Source: a virus
DNA: 64,000 nt
Direction: 5' to 3' (one strand)
IMG/VR virus record: IMGVR_UViG_3300044638_006409
Span: 56,656 to 120,655 of that record
The notes beneath the pieces were generated by a model. The model searched no databases and had not been told where the DNA came from. It saw nothing but the letters and a program-made list of their open reading frames with translations. This document shows, one piece after another, positions 35,778 to 44,396 of the stretch. Positions within the stretch are counted from its first letter, which is position 1. Each line of letters starts with the position of its first letter. A program made the position numbers and the translations under genes.

Positions 35778-35786
35778 ATATTTATT
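35778..35786 (+). promoter_or_regulatory. ATATTTATT motif upstream of LRR protein
   Basis: 8-of-9 match to the recurrent motif, 16 bases before the ATG at 35803, followed by an A-rich leader. Confidence 0.3.
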
Positions 35787-35802
35787 AAGAAAAACAAAAA
35801 AA

Positions 35803-37176
35803 ATGAGATTTACTTCCGTACTTAAGAAATTAATTGTTGAAAACTCAAGATTCAAAGTTCTTTATGATAAGATGGTTACCCCATCACAAAAAGCATTAGA
35901 AAAAAATCCAAAAGCTAAAGGTTTGATGACCTTTGACATATTAAAAAGAATCATATTTGCTGACCCTGACACCAAAGCACCTGAAAACTTTGATATAGAT
36001 GGGGCATCGATTGATGATATGGATAAAGTTAAAGTTGGTAAGTTTACACAATGGATGTTGAAAAACTTCGCAGTACCTACTATGACTGACGAAATGAAAG
36101 CTTTAGACCCCCAATCTAAAGAGTTCAAAAATGCAATCAAAAGTTATAGAGAATTGTATTTGGAAGATTTATTCAAGATGACTGAACAGCTTCAATTTTT
36201 CGAAAAAGTAAAACAATATTTACCTGAAAACCAAAGGGACATCAATAAATTGACACCAGCTCAATTGAAAGATATATTTGCTAACTTCAAGTTACCTGAA
36301 AAGAAACAGAAAGAACTTGAGAAAAAACAAGCAAAGAAAACTAGAGAAGGATTAAAACACGCTGGTGGTGATATTATTTTTGAAGGAAGTGATTGGGTAT
36401 TGATTAAAGTTGAAGGTAACAATCCAACTAGTAAAGACGCTGCAATTTATTATGGAGGCTATAAGGATTATAGAGAGGGTGAATCTGACTGGTGTACATC
36501 AGCACCTGGTTTGACTTGGTTTGAAAGATATATTAAGGATGGTCCTCTTTATGTTGTATTCCCACAGAATGACAATGGCCAAGTTGGTAAAAGAACAGGA
36601 TTACCTGAAGAAAGATATCAGTTCCATTTCCCTTCAAGTCAATTTATGGACAGACACGATAGACAGATTGATTTAGTAAAGTTTTTGAATGAGAAGGCAC
36701 CTGAGTTGAAAGATTTCTTCAAAAGTGAGTTTGCAAAAGGTTTGGCTACAAAGGGTGGGAAGAAAGTTGAAATTTCTTATCCAAATAGTTCAGCAGGAAA
36801 ATATGTTGCATTATATGGTTTCGAAGAATTATTCGACAATTTACCAGATGATATTGAACATTTGATGATTAACAATACATCTCAAACACCAATAGGTTTA
36901 GATGTACCTGAATCTTTGGGTAGATTCAAAAGTTTGGATGCTTTGGTTTTACAAAACATATGTAAATCATTACCTGATAGTATTGGAAACTTACAACAAT
37001 TAAGTTTTCTTTCTTTACCTGATAACAAACAATTAGTATCTTTACCTGAGTCCATTACAGGTTTGGAAAACTTATCTTTTGTTAACTTAAAAGGTTCGAA
37101 TCCAAGTATTAAAATACCTGAAACATTGAAAGAGAAAATGATGGACCAAGGTGATGGTTTCTATTATGTAATGTAA
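35803..37176 (+). CDS. Leucine-rich-repeat protein with tag-like N-terminus
   Basis: 457 residues from the ATG at 35803. The N-terminus MRFTSVLKKLIVENSRFKVL ends in IVE-N, the tag pattern seen elsewhere. A Lys-rich helical region follows. A Cys/Trp domain with SDWCTSAPGLTWFERYIKDG around residue 230 recurs, from memory, in phage internal proteins. The C-terminal ~110 residues are leucine-rich repeats ('LPDSIGNLQQLSFLSLPDN', 'LPESITGLENLSFVNLKG'). LRRs bind proteins, so this may be a packaged effector acting on the host. Function is inferred. Confidence 0.55.
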   Translation: MRFTSVLKKLIVENSRFKVLYDKMVTPSQKALEKNPKAKGLMTFDILKRIIFADPDTKAPENFDIDGASIDDMDKVKVGKFTQWMLKNFAVPTMTDEMKALDPQSKEFKNAIKSYRELYLEDLFKMTEQLQFFEKVKQYLPENQRDINKLTPAQLKDIFANFKLPEKKQKELEKKQAKKTREGLKHAGGDIIFEGSDWVLIKVEGNNPTSKDAAIYYGGYKDYREGESDWCTSAPGLTWFERYIKDGPLYVVFPQNDNGQVGKRTGLPEERYQFHFPSSQFMDRHDRQIDLVKFLNEKAPELKDFFKSEFAKGLATKGGKKVEISYPNSSAGKYVALYGFEELFDNLPDDIEHLMINNTSQTPIGLDVPESLGRFKSLDALVLQNICKSLPDSIGNLQQLSFLSLPDNKQLVSLPESITGLENLSFVNLKGSNPSIKIPETLKEKMMDQGDGFYYVM

Positions 37177-37189
37177 AAAAATTATATCT

Positions 37190-37474
37190 ATGAATATTGA
37201 TGTTGAAATATACATTAAGAACTTTATAAACTTCTTTGAGAGTAACCCCAACGAATTGATTGATTTGATTGGTGACGAACTCAAAGAAGTTTTTTATAAA
37301 AAGGTGGAGGAACAATGTTATAAGAACCTTGACAATGGTGAGGATATTGTTTTGACTCAAAAACAATTGATTGAAATCGTTGTGGACATTAAGAAGGGAA
37401 AACCTGATATGAAGGTGTTATTAACCAATGGTGTCTTTCAAAAAACAAAATATGGATTAATTTCTTTGAATTAG
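37190..37474 (+). CDS. Small unrecognised protein
   Basis: 94 residues, MNIDVEIYIKNFINFFESNP. Helical, acidic, without recognised domain. 13 bases after the LRR gene. Resembles short conserved proteins of large phages. Confidence 0.5.
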   Translation: MNIDVEIYIKNFINFFESNPNELIDLIGDELKEVFYKKVEEQCYKNLDNGEDIVLTQKQLIEIVVDIKKGKPDMKVLLTNGVFQKTKYGLISLN

Positions 37475-37475
37475 A

Positions 37476-37507
37476 TTTGGAAATTAGAAAACCTCGTTGT
37501 ATCTTTG
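37476..37507 (+). promoter_or_regulatory. Bacteroidetes-type promoter before DUF932 gene
   Basis: TTTG at 37476-37479, 20 bases, TATCTTTG at 37500-37507, then a 35-base leader to the ATG. Same spacing as the promoter at 25575. Confidence 0.7.
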
Positions 37508-37542
37508 ACTTATCAATCACTCACCACTAAAAACTTAAAGAT

Positions 37543-38292
37543 ATGACAATCCAAGACATCAAATCAATCGCTCCTGCAATCTTCTCTACTTCTGCTGACC
37601 CCAAAATGTCAAACAAGTATTCATTCGTTCCAACAATCGAATTGATGGAAAACTTCACCAACGAAGGATGGCAACTTGCATCTGTAAAACAAAATGGTAA
37701 AGGTGCATATGGTGTACACGAACTAAGATTCCGTAATGGTGAATTACCTGCTGTTGGTGACACATTAGTTGAGGCCATCGTTAGAAACTCTCACAATGGT
37801 ACTACAGCTCTTACGGTTGGTGCCGGTCTCTTCAGGTTAGTATGTTCCAATGGTTTGGTTGTCCCAACTTCAACCGCTGAACAATTCACTGTAAGACATA
37901 TGGGTTTTGACTCTGACGAAGTAAAAAGATTGACTGAGAGCTTTGCAAAGAAATTACCTCTAATCCAAAACTCAGTTGATAAAATGATGGATAGAATGTT
38001 GACTGAAGGTGAGAAGATTGAGTTTGCTAAAAACGCATCAATCATCAAGTGGGGAATGGGTTCAGTTCCTGCAACACTAAACCTTGAGCAACTTATCACA
38101 CCACAAAGAATTGAAGATAGCAAAGATGACCTTTGGACAACTTTCAATGTAATCCAAGAGAAGTTCATCAGAGGTGGTGTTGATTACAAATCAAACTCTG
38201 GTAGAAAAACATCCTTGAAAGGTTTGAAAAATATTATGGCTGCAAACCAAATGAATACCAAACTTTGGACATTGGCTGAAACTATGGTGTAG
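37543..38292 (+). CDS. DUF932 phage/plasmid-like protein
   Basis: 249 residues. The pattern 'FVPTIELMENFTNEGWQLAS', HELRFRNG, GAGLFRLVCSNGLV and VRHMG fits DUF932 (phage/plasmid-like proteins of unknown biochemical function). It has its own host-type promoter and a strong terminator. It uses more C-ending codons (ATC, AAC, TTC) than its neighbours, which suggests high early expression. Confidence 0.75.
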   Translation: MTIQDIKSIAPAIFSTSADPKMSNKYSFVPTIELMENFTNEGWQLASVKQNGKGAYGVHELRFRNGELPAVGDTLVEAIVRNSHNGTTALTVGAGLFRLVCSNGLVVPTSTAEQFTVRHMGFDSDEVKRLTESFAKKLPLIQNSVDKMMDRMLTEGEKIEFAKNASIIKWGMGSVPATLNLEQLITPQRIEDSKDDLWTTFNVIQEKFIRGGVDYKSNSGRKTSLKGLKNIMAANQMNTKLWTLAETMV

Positions 38293-38305
38293 TGATTGAA
38301 AATGT

Positions 38306-38340
38306 GAGGGGAGAGATTGATTATCTCTCCTCTTTTTTTT
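38306..38340 (+). terminator. Terminator after DUF932 gene
   Basis: GAGG(GG)AGAGAT pairs with ATCTCTCCTC, with a T8 tail. It isolates the DUF932 gene as a one-gene transcript. Confidence 0.8.
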
Positions 38341-38351
38341 ATAATTTCATT

Positions 38352-40076
38352 ATGGAAAAGTTATACGAATTCAGCATATCAAGTTATCACACTTTACTCT
38401 ACAAAGATTATTGTGAAATAGATGAACAAGATTTATTGGGTGGTCACAAAACTGATTCACCTGAGTTGTCTGGTTTTTTTACACCTTCAGTTTTACGAAA
38501 AGAGTTTGATTATGACAAAACATTTTTGGACGAGGAATCCTATGTTAAAAATTATAATAACTTATGTTCCCATATTATTTTCAAAAGAACCTCACTTTAT
38601 GTTGAAAAAACTGAAGACAAGGTATCTATGAAATTTTTTGTTTATTTTAAAGGTAGACAAGCTGGTAAAAAATATTTTAAGAAAGATACAATATGTCATT
38701 TTTTAACATATAACTTTAAACAGAATTGTCTTTATAATGGTCATATCAAAAACTATCATCTTAAACGAAAATCAAAAAAATTATTGACAAAAAACAATTG
38801 GTCTAATAAACCAATTCAGGCATTCATCCAACTATGGATAAATCATATAAGAGGTATGAGGTTGAATGATTTTGAGAGAATTGAACAATCAGGAAAAGAA
38901 GTTAATGATGCTGTAGGAATATTTCTATCAAATATTTCGGGTACTGATATGAATATCAATGGATACGACAATGTCATTTATAAACGATATTTAGATGGAA
39001 TTGGTGTAAAAGTTCCTAATAATTGGATGTACTTTAACAGAACATTTCCACAGATTACAAAAAAAATATTTAAAAAACACAAATTCAAGTTTGTTGATGC
39101 CTTTATGGGTTTCTACGGATTGTTTGGTGATAAAGTAAAAAGGGTATTACACAATGTAACATCAACAGATGGAACGGAATCTTTGAAGTTTGCACTAGAA
39201 TTTTTTGGTAAAGATTTTATATTATCCCAACCAGACCATTTCATTAAAGAAACAATTGAAAGTACAACTTTCTTTATGGATTGGGAAAATTATTTAAACA
39301 ACCAACAACTTAATATAAACGATTACACTAAAACCGAAGTTAGATATTGTTTTGAGATTTTTAAGTTAGTTGTTAGGGGTGAAATCAACTTTCATTCATT
39401 TACAGACCACATTAGATATAAAAATAGGTTAAAAAACTTTGAACCTGTAATGTGGAGAGCCAAAGATTATGATAGTTTTAGTGAAGAACATTACATTTGG
39501 TCTGAAAAAATTGGTTCACTTAGTTCTGCCCAATATAGAAGAATATTTGATGAAAAGTTCAAACAATATATCGAAGAACCAATTGATGATTATTATCCTG
39601 TATTATTGAATGAGACCAAAGAATACAATATGGAAAGTTTTAATCAATCCAATTGTGTTAGGTCGTATGTTGATAAACCAGCATCAATTATTATTTCATT
39701 AAGGAAAGGTGATAATAATTCGAGAAATAGAGCAACAATTGAATATAAAATCGAAGACAATTTTAACAAAATTAGATTCAATCGTGTTCAATCATTAGGG
39801 AGACATAATGAAAAATTGGATGAAACTTGGACAAAAGTTTTGATTGAACTTGATACCAGAATGTTTTATACTTTGGAGAATGATATATTCAAATTACCTG
39901 AAGTTGAAATTAAATATGGGGGAAAAACATTTATGTCGCATTTAATATTTGTTGAGGATAACCTCAAAGCTCAATTGTATAATGGAACAACTAGTAAGTT
40001 ACCTCCAAGAAAAATAGTAACATTTACCAATAATCCTGTAAAAAACATTTATCACCCAACCTTAGACATATTATGA
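38352..40076 (+). CDS. PcfJ-like protein
   Basis: 574 residues from the ATG at 38352; an upstream in-frame start would read through the terminator. The C-terminal half has 'NQSNCVRSYVDKPASIIISL', a gap, then ATIEYKIED and RVQSLGRHNE. This matches the order Cys-Val-x-x-Tyr, Ile-Arg, Thr-Ile-Glu and Gln-x-x-Gly-x-x-N of the PcfJ domain in conjugative plasmids and phages (family knowledge). Biochemical role of PcfJ is unknown. Overlaps the next gene by 4 bases. Confidence 0.55.
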   Translation: MEKLYEFSISSYHTLLYKDYCEIDEQDLLGGHKTDSPELSGFFTPSVLRKEFDYDKTFLDEESYVKNYNNLCSHIIFKRTSLYVEKTEDKVSMKFFVYFKGRQAGKKYFKKDTICHFLTYNFKQNCLYNGHIKNYHLKRKSKKLLTKNNWSNKPIQAFIQLWINHIRGMRLNDFERIEQSGKEVNDAVGIFLSNISGTDMNINGYDNVIYKRYLDGIGVKVPNNWMYFNRTFPQITKKIFKKHKFKFVDAFMGFYGLFGDKVKRVLHNVTSTDGTESLKFALEFFGKDFILSQPDHFIKETIESTTFFMDWENYLNNQQLNINDYTKTEVRYCFEIFKLVVRGEINFHSFTDHIRYKNRLKNFEPVMWRAKDYDSFSEEHYIWSEKIGSLSSAQYRRIFDEKFKQYIEEPIDDYYPVLLNETKEYNMESFNQSNCVRSYVDKPASIIISLRKGDNNSRNRATIEYKIEDNFNKIRFNRVQSLGRHNEKLDETWTKVLIELDTRMFYTLENDIFKLPEVEIKYGGKTFMSHLIFVEDNLKAQLYNGTTSKLPPRKIVTFTNNPVKNIYHPTLDIL

Positions 40077-40384
40077 CAAGTAGAACAAGAATTAACGACA
40101 TATTCAAAGAAAGATTTAAACAAATCCCATCTTCATTATATATAAAAAATGAAAATATTTCTAAAGAAAACTTGGATAAGTTTTTAAGTAAATCTCATTT
40201 GATTTTTGTTAATAAACAAGTTGTGGAGGGTAAAATTGTGGAACTTGATAGATTGGTGGAGTACGACTCAAATGGTATTCTTATTTACATAAAAAAGGCT
40301 GAAGATATATTTATTCTAACCACAACTGATAGATTGAATGTTGCGGAGTTTACCTTACATAACTTAATAAAACTTAATAAATAA
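40073..40384 (+). CDS. Small unrecognised protein
   Basis: 103 residues, MTSRTRINDIFKERFKQIPS, with an alpha/beta pattern and no recognised domain. Overlaps the PcfJ-like gene by 4 bases and thioredoxin by one base, so it belongs to the same transcript. Confidence 0.5.
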   Translation: MTSRTRINDIFKERFKQIPSSLYIKNENISKENLDKFLSKSHLIFVNKQVVEGKIVELDRLVEYDSNGILIYIKKAEDIFILTTTDRLNVAEFTLHNLIKLNK

Positions 40385-40692
40385 TGGAAATTACAAGTAG
40401 TGAATTGAAATCGAAAATAGAAGCTGGAGAACCAGTGATTGTTGACTTTTGGGCAACCTTTTGTGGCCCGTGTCGAATGTATAAACCAACATTCGAAAAA
40501 GTTGCGGAAAGTACAAATATACCAATGTATACGATGAATGTTGAAGAAAATGGTGAATATGCTGTTGAACTAGGTATTCGTGCTGTACCAACAACAAAAG
40601 CATTTAATAATGGTGGTGAAGTATTTTCAAAACCAGGTATGATGTCAGAGAATGAATTAAAAGGTGTTATAAATAATATTATTAATGGATAA
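40384..40692 (+). CDS. trxA: Thioredoxin
   Basis: 102 residues, full thioredoxin fold. The active site is WATFCGPCR (Cys27, Cys30) and the cis-Pro loop is RAVPTT. It reduces disulfides using host thioredoxin reductase. It could support a phage or host ribonucleotide reductase or fold Cys-rich tail proteins. It overlaps the glutaredoxin gene by 8 bases. Confidence 0.92.
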   Translation: MEITSSELKSKIEAGEPVIVDFWATFCGPCRMYKPTFEKVAESTNIPMYTMNVEENGEYAVELGIRAVPTTKAFNNGGEVFSKPGMMSENELKGVINNIING

Positions 40693-40972
40693 TAAATTAG
40701 TCATATTATACACAATGAAGGGATGTCCCCACTGTACGGACTTCAAAGATTTGTTAGTTCAAAATGGCATTGAGTTCTATGATAGAGATATCGATGAATA
40801 TAGTGACGAGTTTGATATGTTTGTCGAATTAACAGGAAAAGATTTTGTTCCAGCATTTATGTTGGTAGATGAATCCGAGAGTGACGAACCCATACCAATG
40901 TTATTTGCACCTGAAGAGGATTTCAACGAATTAGAAGAAGGATTGGAAATTATCAAAAAGTTCTTACAATAA
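40685..40972 (+). CDS. Glutaredoxin-like protein
   Basis: 95 residues. The active site CPHC (Cys14, Cys17) follows strand VILYTMKG. The middle has TGKDFVPAFML, the glutaredoxin TxP-like turn (here DFVPA). An acidic C-terminal tail is unusual. Translationally coupled to thioredoxin, giving a two-protein thiol redox unit. May deliver electrons to ribonucleotide reductase. Confidence 0.85.
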   Translation: MDNKLVILYTMKGCPHCTDFKDLLVQNGIEFYDRDIDEYSDEFDMFVELTGKDFVPAFMLVDESESDEPIPMLFAPEEDFNELEEGLEIIKKFLQ

Positions 40973-40974
40973 AA

Positions 40975-40999
40975 AATGTCCCCAATATTAGGGGACATT
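40975..40999. terminator. Bidirectional terminator between convergent genes
   Basis: AATGTCCCC / GGGGACATT around AATATTA. Its minus-strand side is followed by a T6 run, so it mainly stops transcription of the minus-strand gene. Confidence 0.75.
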
Positions 41000-41004
41000 A
41001 TCAT

Positions 41005-41835
41005 TTAGAATATAACCAAATCTTTCATTCTATCTTTAACCAACCAAGGTTTCTCACCTAATTGATTATCAATATCTCTTTCAACATCATAATCTTTTAT
41101 ATAGTCATTTGCAAACTTATTCAAGTTGAAATCAAATACATCTAATATTAATGACTTAATTTTCTCTGGTGTATAAATTGAATCACAAGTTACCTCAATG
41201 TTAAAATCGTCTTCACTATTAATAACTGAAGAATACTTAAATATAATTTTATCTGTTTCAAGTAAGTTAAATAATTGATTGCAAATATGTTCACCATAAT
41301 ACAATTCTCTTCTACCAAGGTTTAAACTATATCCATAAGGGAATGATGAGGAAACAGAAAGAAAGTTCGTTGTGTTGAATATTTTAAGGTTCTCAGGGAT
41401 GAATGGGGAATAGAACTCTAGTTCCAATTTGTCTGTAAAGTTAATATTATTTAGGAACTCTTTGTTGTAATCATTTTTACTATCTCTATTAACTTCATTG
41501 ATTACCTGTTGGTGGAAAATAGGTCTATCACTTTTATGATATTCAAAGTAATATTCGTTTGGGGAAAGCGGTTCTCTATAATCTATTAAATCAATTATAT
41601 TGATATGTTTAAGATTAAGATAGGTTAATAAATCAGGATTCTTTTCAACAAATAAATCTCTTAACTTATTTAAATCTAAAACTTCATCTGAGTTTGTTGC
41701 ACCATAAACAACCAAGAATGATTTAAAATCAACAACTTGAAATCTTGAGGTAAAGTTTGGGTTTACATTTTTGACAATAAAGTCAGCGAATAGGTTTACA
41801 AAACCTTCTTTTGATAATCTATTAATATACTTCAT
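41005..41835 (-). CDS. Unrecognised protein
   Basis: 276 residues, MKYINRLSKEGFVNLFADFI, with evenly distributed charged and aromatic residues typical of a soluble globular protein. The motif RRELYYGEHICNQLFNLLET is notable but not assigned. Single minus-strand gene ending at a bidirectional terminator. Confidence 0.5.
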   Translation of the reverse strand: MKYINRLSKEGFVNLFADFIVKNVNPNFTSRFQVVDFKSFLVVYGATNSDEVLDLNKLRDLFVEKNPDLLTYLNLKHINIIDLIDYREPLSPNEYYFEYHKSDRPIFHQQVINEVNRDSKNDYNKEFLNNINFTDKLELEFYSPFIPENLKIFNTTNFLSVSSSFPYGYSLNLGRRELYYGEHICNQLFNLLETDKIIFKYSSVINSEDDFNIEVTCDSIYTPEKIKSLILDVFDFNLNKFANDYIKDYDVERDIDNQLGEKPWLVKDRMKDLVIF

Positions 41836-41888
41836 AATTTTTTTATCAAATGTATAAACAAAAAAATTATTATCTTAAATAGTAAAAT

Positions 41889-41912
41889 AAAAAAAGGGAC
41901 ATTGATTGTCCC
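41889..41912 (-). terminator. Terminator for the 52-aa minus-strand gene
   Basis: On the minus strand GGGACA-ATCAA-TGTCCC is followed by a T7 run. It lies ~30 bases beyond the stop of the small gene. Confidence 0.65.
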
Positions 41913-41943
41913 CTTCAAAGTTCGTACCTTCCCTTCAGTGAAG

Positions 41944-42102
41944 TTATCTTTTGTTGTAGTACTTCTCAACAACCTTTTTGATTGATTCTTGAATGTTGTT
42001 GTTAGTCACCTGTCTCTGACTAGTTGTTTGGTTGTTAGCAGGTGGTGGTGTTGAAGGGGCAGGTTGACCTTGTGGTTTGTTTTTACATCCGCATCCAGCC
42101 AT
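41944..42102 (-). CDS. Small Cys-rich/Pro-rich protein
   Basis: 52 residues: MAGCGCKNKPQGQPAPSTPP then a Gln/Asn-rich linker and a helical end (IQESIKKVVEKYYNK). Similar short 'MAGCGCK' proteins occur near structural genes of large phages (recalled). The start is supported by an upstream motif on the minus strand and a terminator after the gene. It accounts for most of the otherwise gene-free 41836-42194 interval. Confidence 0.5.
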   Translation of the reverse strand: MAGCGCKNKPQGQPAPSTPPPANNQTTSQRQVTNNNIQESIKKVVEKYYNKR

Positions 42103-42143
42103 AATCCTTTTGTTTTAATTTTTGTTATGAAGTCAACTTCATT

Positions 42144-42152
42144 AATAAATAT
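42144..42152 (-). promoter_or_regulatory. ATATTTATT motif, minus strand, divergent pair
   Basis: Precedes the 52-residue gene by about 40 bases and sits back-to-back with a plus-strand copy at 42158. Confidence 0.25.
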
Positions 42153-42157
42153 CTTAA

Positions 42158-42166
42158 GTATTTATA
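42158..42166 (+). promoter_or_regulatory. GTATTTATA motif upstream of tagged 464-aa protein
   Basis: 8-of-9 match, 28 bases before the ATG at 42195. Confidence 0.3.
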
Positions 42167-42194
42167 TTATGTAAATAAAACCTTATTTGACAAT

Positions 42195-43589
42195 ATGAAA
42201 AAAATTATTATAGCCGAAAGTCAGGCAAAAAACCTAATTAAAATCCTTAAAGAACAAAATGAAGGTGACTATTATGAGATTACTGCTAAACAATATGAGG
42301 AACTATTGAAGTTAGCTTCATATAACTCAAAGGTTACTGGTATTAAAAAGTTTGGTGGGAAACCATTATATGTTGTTGGAGATGTTAATTTAAGTGGAAC
42401 TCCGATTAAAGATTTGGGTAATGTTGCTGTAATTACTGGACGATTGAATATCAGTAGTACACAAATTAGTAGTTTGGGTAACACGGTGGTTAAAGGATAT
42501 GTAACTGATTATAATACCCCAATCGAAAAAATGAGAATTAGAAGAGAGGAGTTGGCTAAATTGGCTGATGCTGATGAGAGGAGACAAGATGGAGAGTGGG
42601 ACTTGGATAATCCAAAGATTGATGATGAAGGATTGGCGGCAAATGCTTTGTTCGATTATTTGGTAGGTGAGGGTGACTTAAATGAAATGGATGAAAATAC
42701 TAAAAATGAAATTAAAGCTAAAAACGAAGAAATTGAAAGACTAGTTGAAGAAGGTCAAGGATTGGAAATGGATTCTGAAGAAAGGGAAGAAATATATGAT
42801 AGGATTACTGACTTACAGAATGAAATTGAGGAATTACAAGAGGGTATAGCTGATGTATATTATCTTATACCACAATCTTATCGTTCTTATGGTGACTTGA
42901 ACAATTTTGAGGTTATTGGTTTAAGGGGTCAAGAATACACTGTTGGTTATTGGGATGATGTTTATGAGGCCGCAATCGAGAATCAAGAACAATTAATCGA
43001 GGATATTGGTATTGATGGAATTAATCAATATTTGATTGAAGATAATTTAGATAAAGACCAAATCAGAGATGAAATGAGAGATTGGTATTATGATGATGTT
43101 CGTGAAAATCCTGATATATATTTCGATGAAGATGATTATGAATTAACAACTGAACAAGAGGAAAGACAAGAACAACTTGAGAACTACATCAACGAAATGG
43201 AAGAATTAAAATCTCAAAAACAAGAAGAATTAGAAGGAACTGAGGACGAAGATGAAATAGCTGATTTGGAAAGTGAAATTGAAGAAATAGAAGATAATAT
43301 TGAGAAAGCTCAAGAGGAACTTGATGGTATTGAACCTGATACTGAACCAAGTGAAGAAATGATTGACGAAAAAGTTGAATCCATTGTTAGACGAACAGAC
43401 CCAGTAGATTGGTTAAAAGAATTGGGTAGGGATTTGAAAGAGTATGTTGATATAAAAGGGGTTGCAACTGATATTGTAGATAGTGATGGTTTGGGTGTTA
43501 TGGCTTCTTATGATGGAAGATATGATGAACAAACTGTAACAACTCCTGATGGTAAGAAATATACTTTTGTCATAATGAGAATGAACTAG
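42195..43589 (+). CDS. Tagged protein with beta-helix-like start and acidic coiled coils
   Basis: 464 residues. The N-terminal tag is MKKIIIAESQAKNLIKILKE followed by Gln. Next come short repeats 'VGDVNLSGTPIKDLGNVAVI' / 'TGRLNISSTQISSLGN' (a small beta-helix or LRR-like solenoid). A long acidic coiled-coil region follows (EERQEQLENYINEMEELKSQ). The C-terminus is DGLGVMASYDGRYDE. The combination fits a packaged or tail-associated protein, but no catalytic motif is seen. Confidence 0.5.
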   Translation: MKKIIIAESQAKNLIKILKEQNEGDYYEITAKQYEELLKLASYNSKVTGIKKFGGKPLYVVGDVNLSGTPIKDLGNVAVITGRLNISSTQISSLGNTVVKGYVTDYNTPIEKMRIRREELAKLADADERRQDGEWDLDNPKIDDEGLAANALFDYLVGEGDLNEMDENTKNEIKAKNEEIERLVEEGQGLEMDSEEREEIYDRITDLQNEIEELQEGIADVYYLIPQSYRSYGDLNNFEVIGLRGQEYTVGYWDDVYEAAIENQEQLIEDIGIDGINQYLIEDNLDKDQIRDEMRDWYYDDVRENPDIYFDEDDYELTTEQEERQEQLENYINEMEELKSQKQEELEGTEDEDEIADLESEIEEIEDNIEKAQEELDGIEPDTEPSEEMIDEKVESIVRRTDPVDWLKELGRDLKEYVDIKGVATDIVDSDGLGVMASYDGRYDEQTVTTPDGKKYTFVIMRMN

Positions 43590-43624
43590 TTTATTTTAGA
43601 TAAAACTTTAATTATATTTTGAGT

Positions 43625-44326
43625 ATGAAGAAGAATAAATTAAAGTTTGTTATGAGTACAGATTGGATATTCGAAGGTGTCATTGACGCTGAATTAAAAG
43701 AATATGTCCTCTTAGGTTATTTCCAAAAACTGAACAAACAATTGGAAGAAATGAAAGTTTATCCAATGTTCACGGAAATTACCCTCCATTTAGCAAACAT
43801 TCGAAATCTATTATCAAAGAATCAAATATTATATACAGATAAGTCATTACTCAATGTTGACGATGAGATAACACTTGCTGACCTGAAAACTAAGGACAGA
43901 CCAATCTTAACCATACACGAAGAAACTGAACTTATAAAGATATTAAAATATAGTGATGCCAAACTACAAGATTACTTTGACATCATTAAATCTGTTTGGA
44001 CAATAGTTTATGATGCAATTGAGGTTGTATCTATATTAAACGAAGATAATTTGACTTCCAAGAAAGGTTATTTCTATACCAAATCTAGTAATTTGATAGA
44101 CATTTGGGAGTACAATATTAGAAAACACAAAGGTGAAAATAAGACAACCTTCAAACAAATTGAAGACCCCAACTTTTATACTCACCTTATATCAACTGAA
44201 AATGAGTTACCAACATTTTATATTCATTGTGATAAAGAAGTTCCATTCGAGGAAACTTTGTTACCATTGATGAAAAGAAAGGTATTGTCGTATATTTTTC
44301 AGTCAAAAAACTTAGCAATAAGGTAA
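43625..44326 (+). CDS. Unrecognised protein
   Basis: 233 residues from the ATG at 43625 (a TTG lies 6 bases upstream). Helical, mixed charge, MKKNKLKFVMSTDWIFEGVI. Short N-terminal block KFVMSTDWIFEGVIDAELK and C-terminal HCDKEVPFEETLLPLMKRKV are striking but unassigned. Resembles conserved proteins of T4-like phages without known function. Confidence 0.5.
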   Translation: MKKNKLKFVMSTDWIFEGVIDAELKEYVLLGYFQKLNKQLEEMKVYPMFTEITLHLANIRNLLSKNQILYTDKSLLNVDDEITLADLKTKDRPILTIHEETELIKILKYSDAKLQDYFDIIKSVWTIVYDAIEVVSILNEDNLTSKKGYFYTKSSNLIDIWEYNIRKHKGENKTTFKQIEDPNFYTHLISTENELPTFYIHCDKEVPFEETLLPLMKRKVLSYIFQSKNLAIR

Positions 44327-44396
44327 TATTGGAAATTGGATTATTTGGTTGTGTTAAATTAATTATTAAAAGTTAATAAACCAATAAAACAATTTT

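Noticed and set aside
37090-37115. GGTTCGAATCC, like a tRNA T-arm
   Set aside because: It lies in the LRR gene coding for GSNPS. No acceptor or anticodon stem can be formed around it. The same applies to the copy near 30110.
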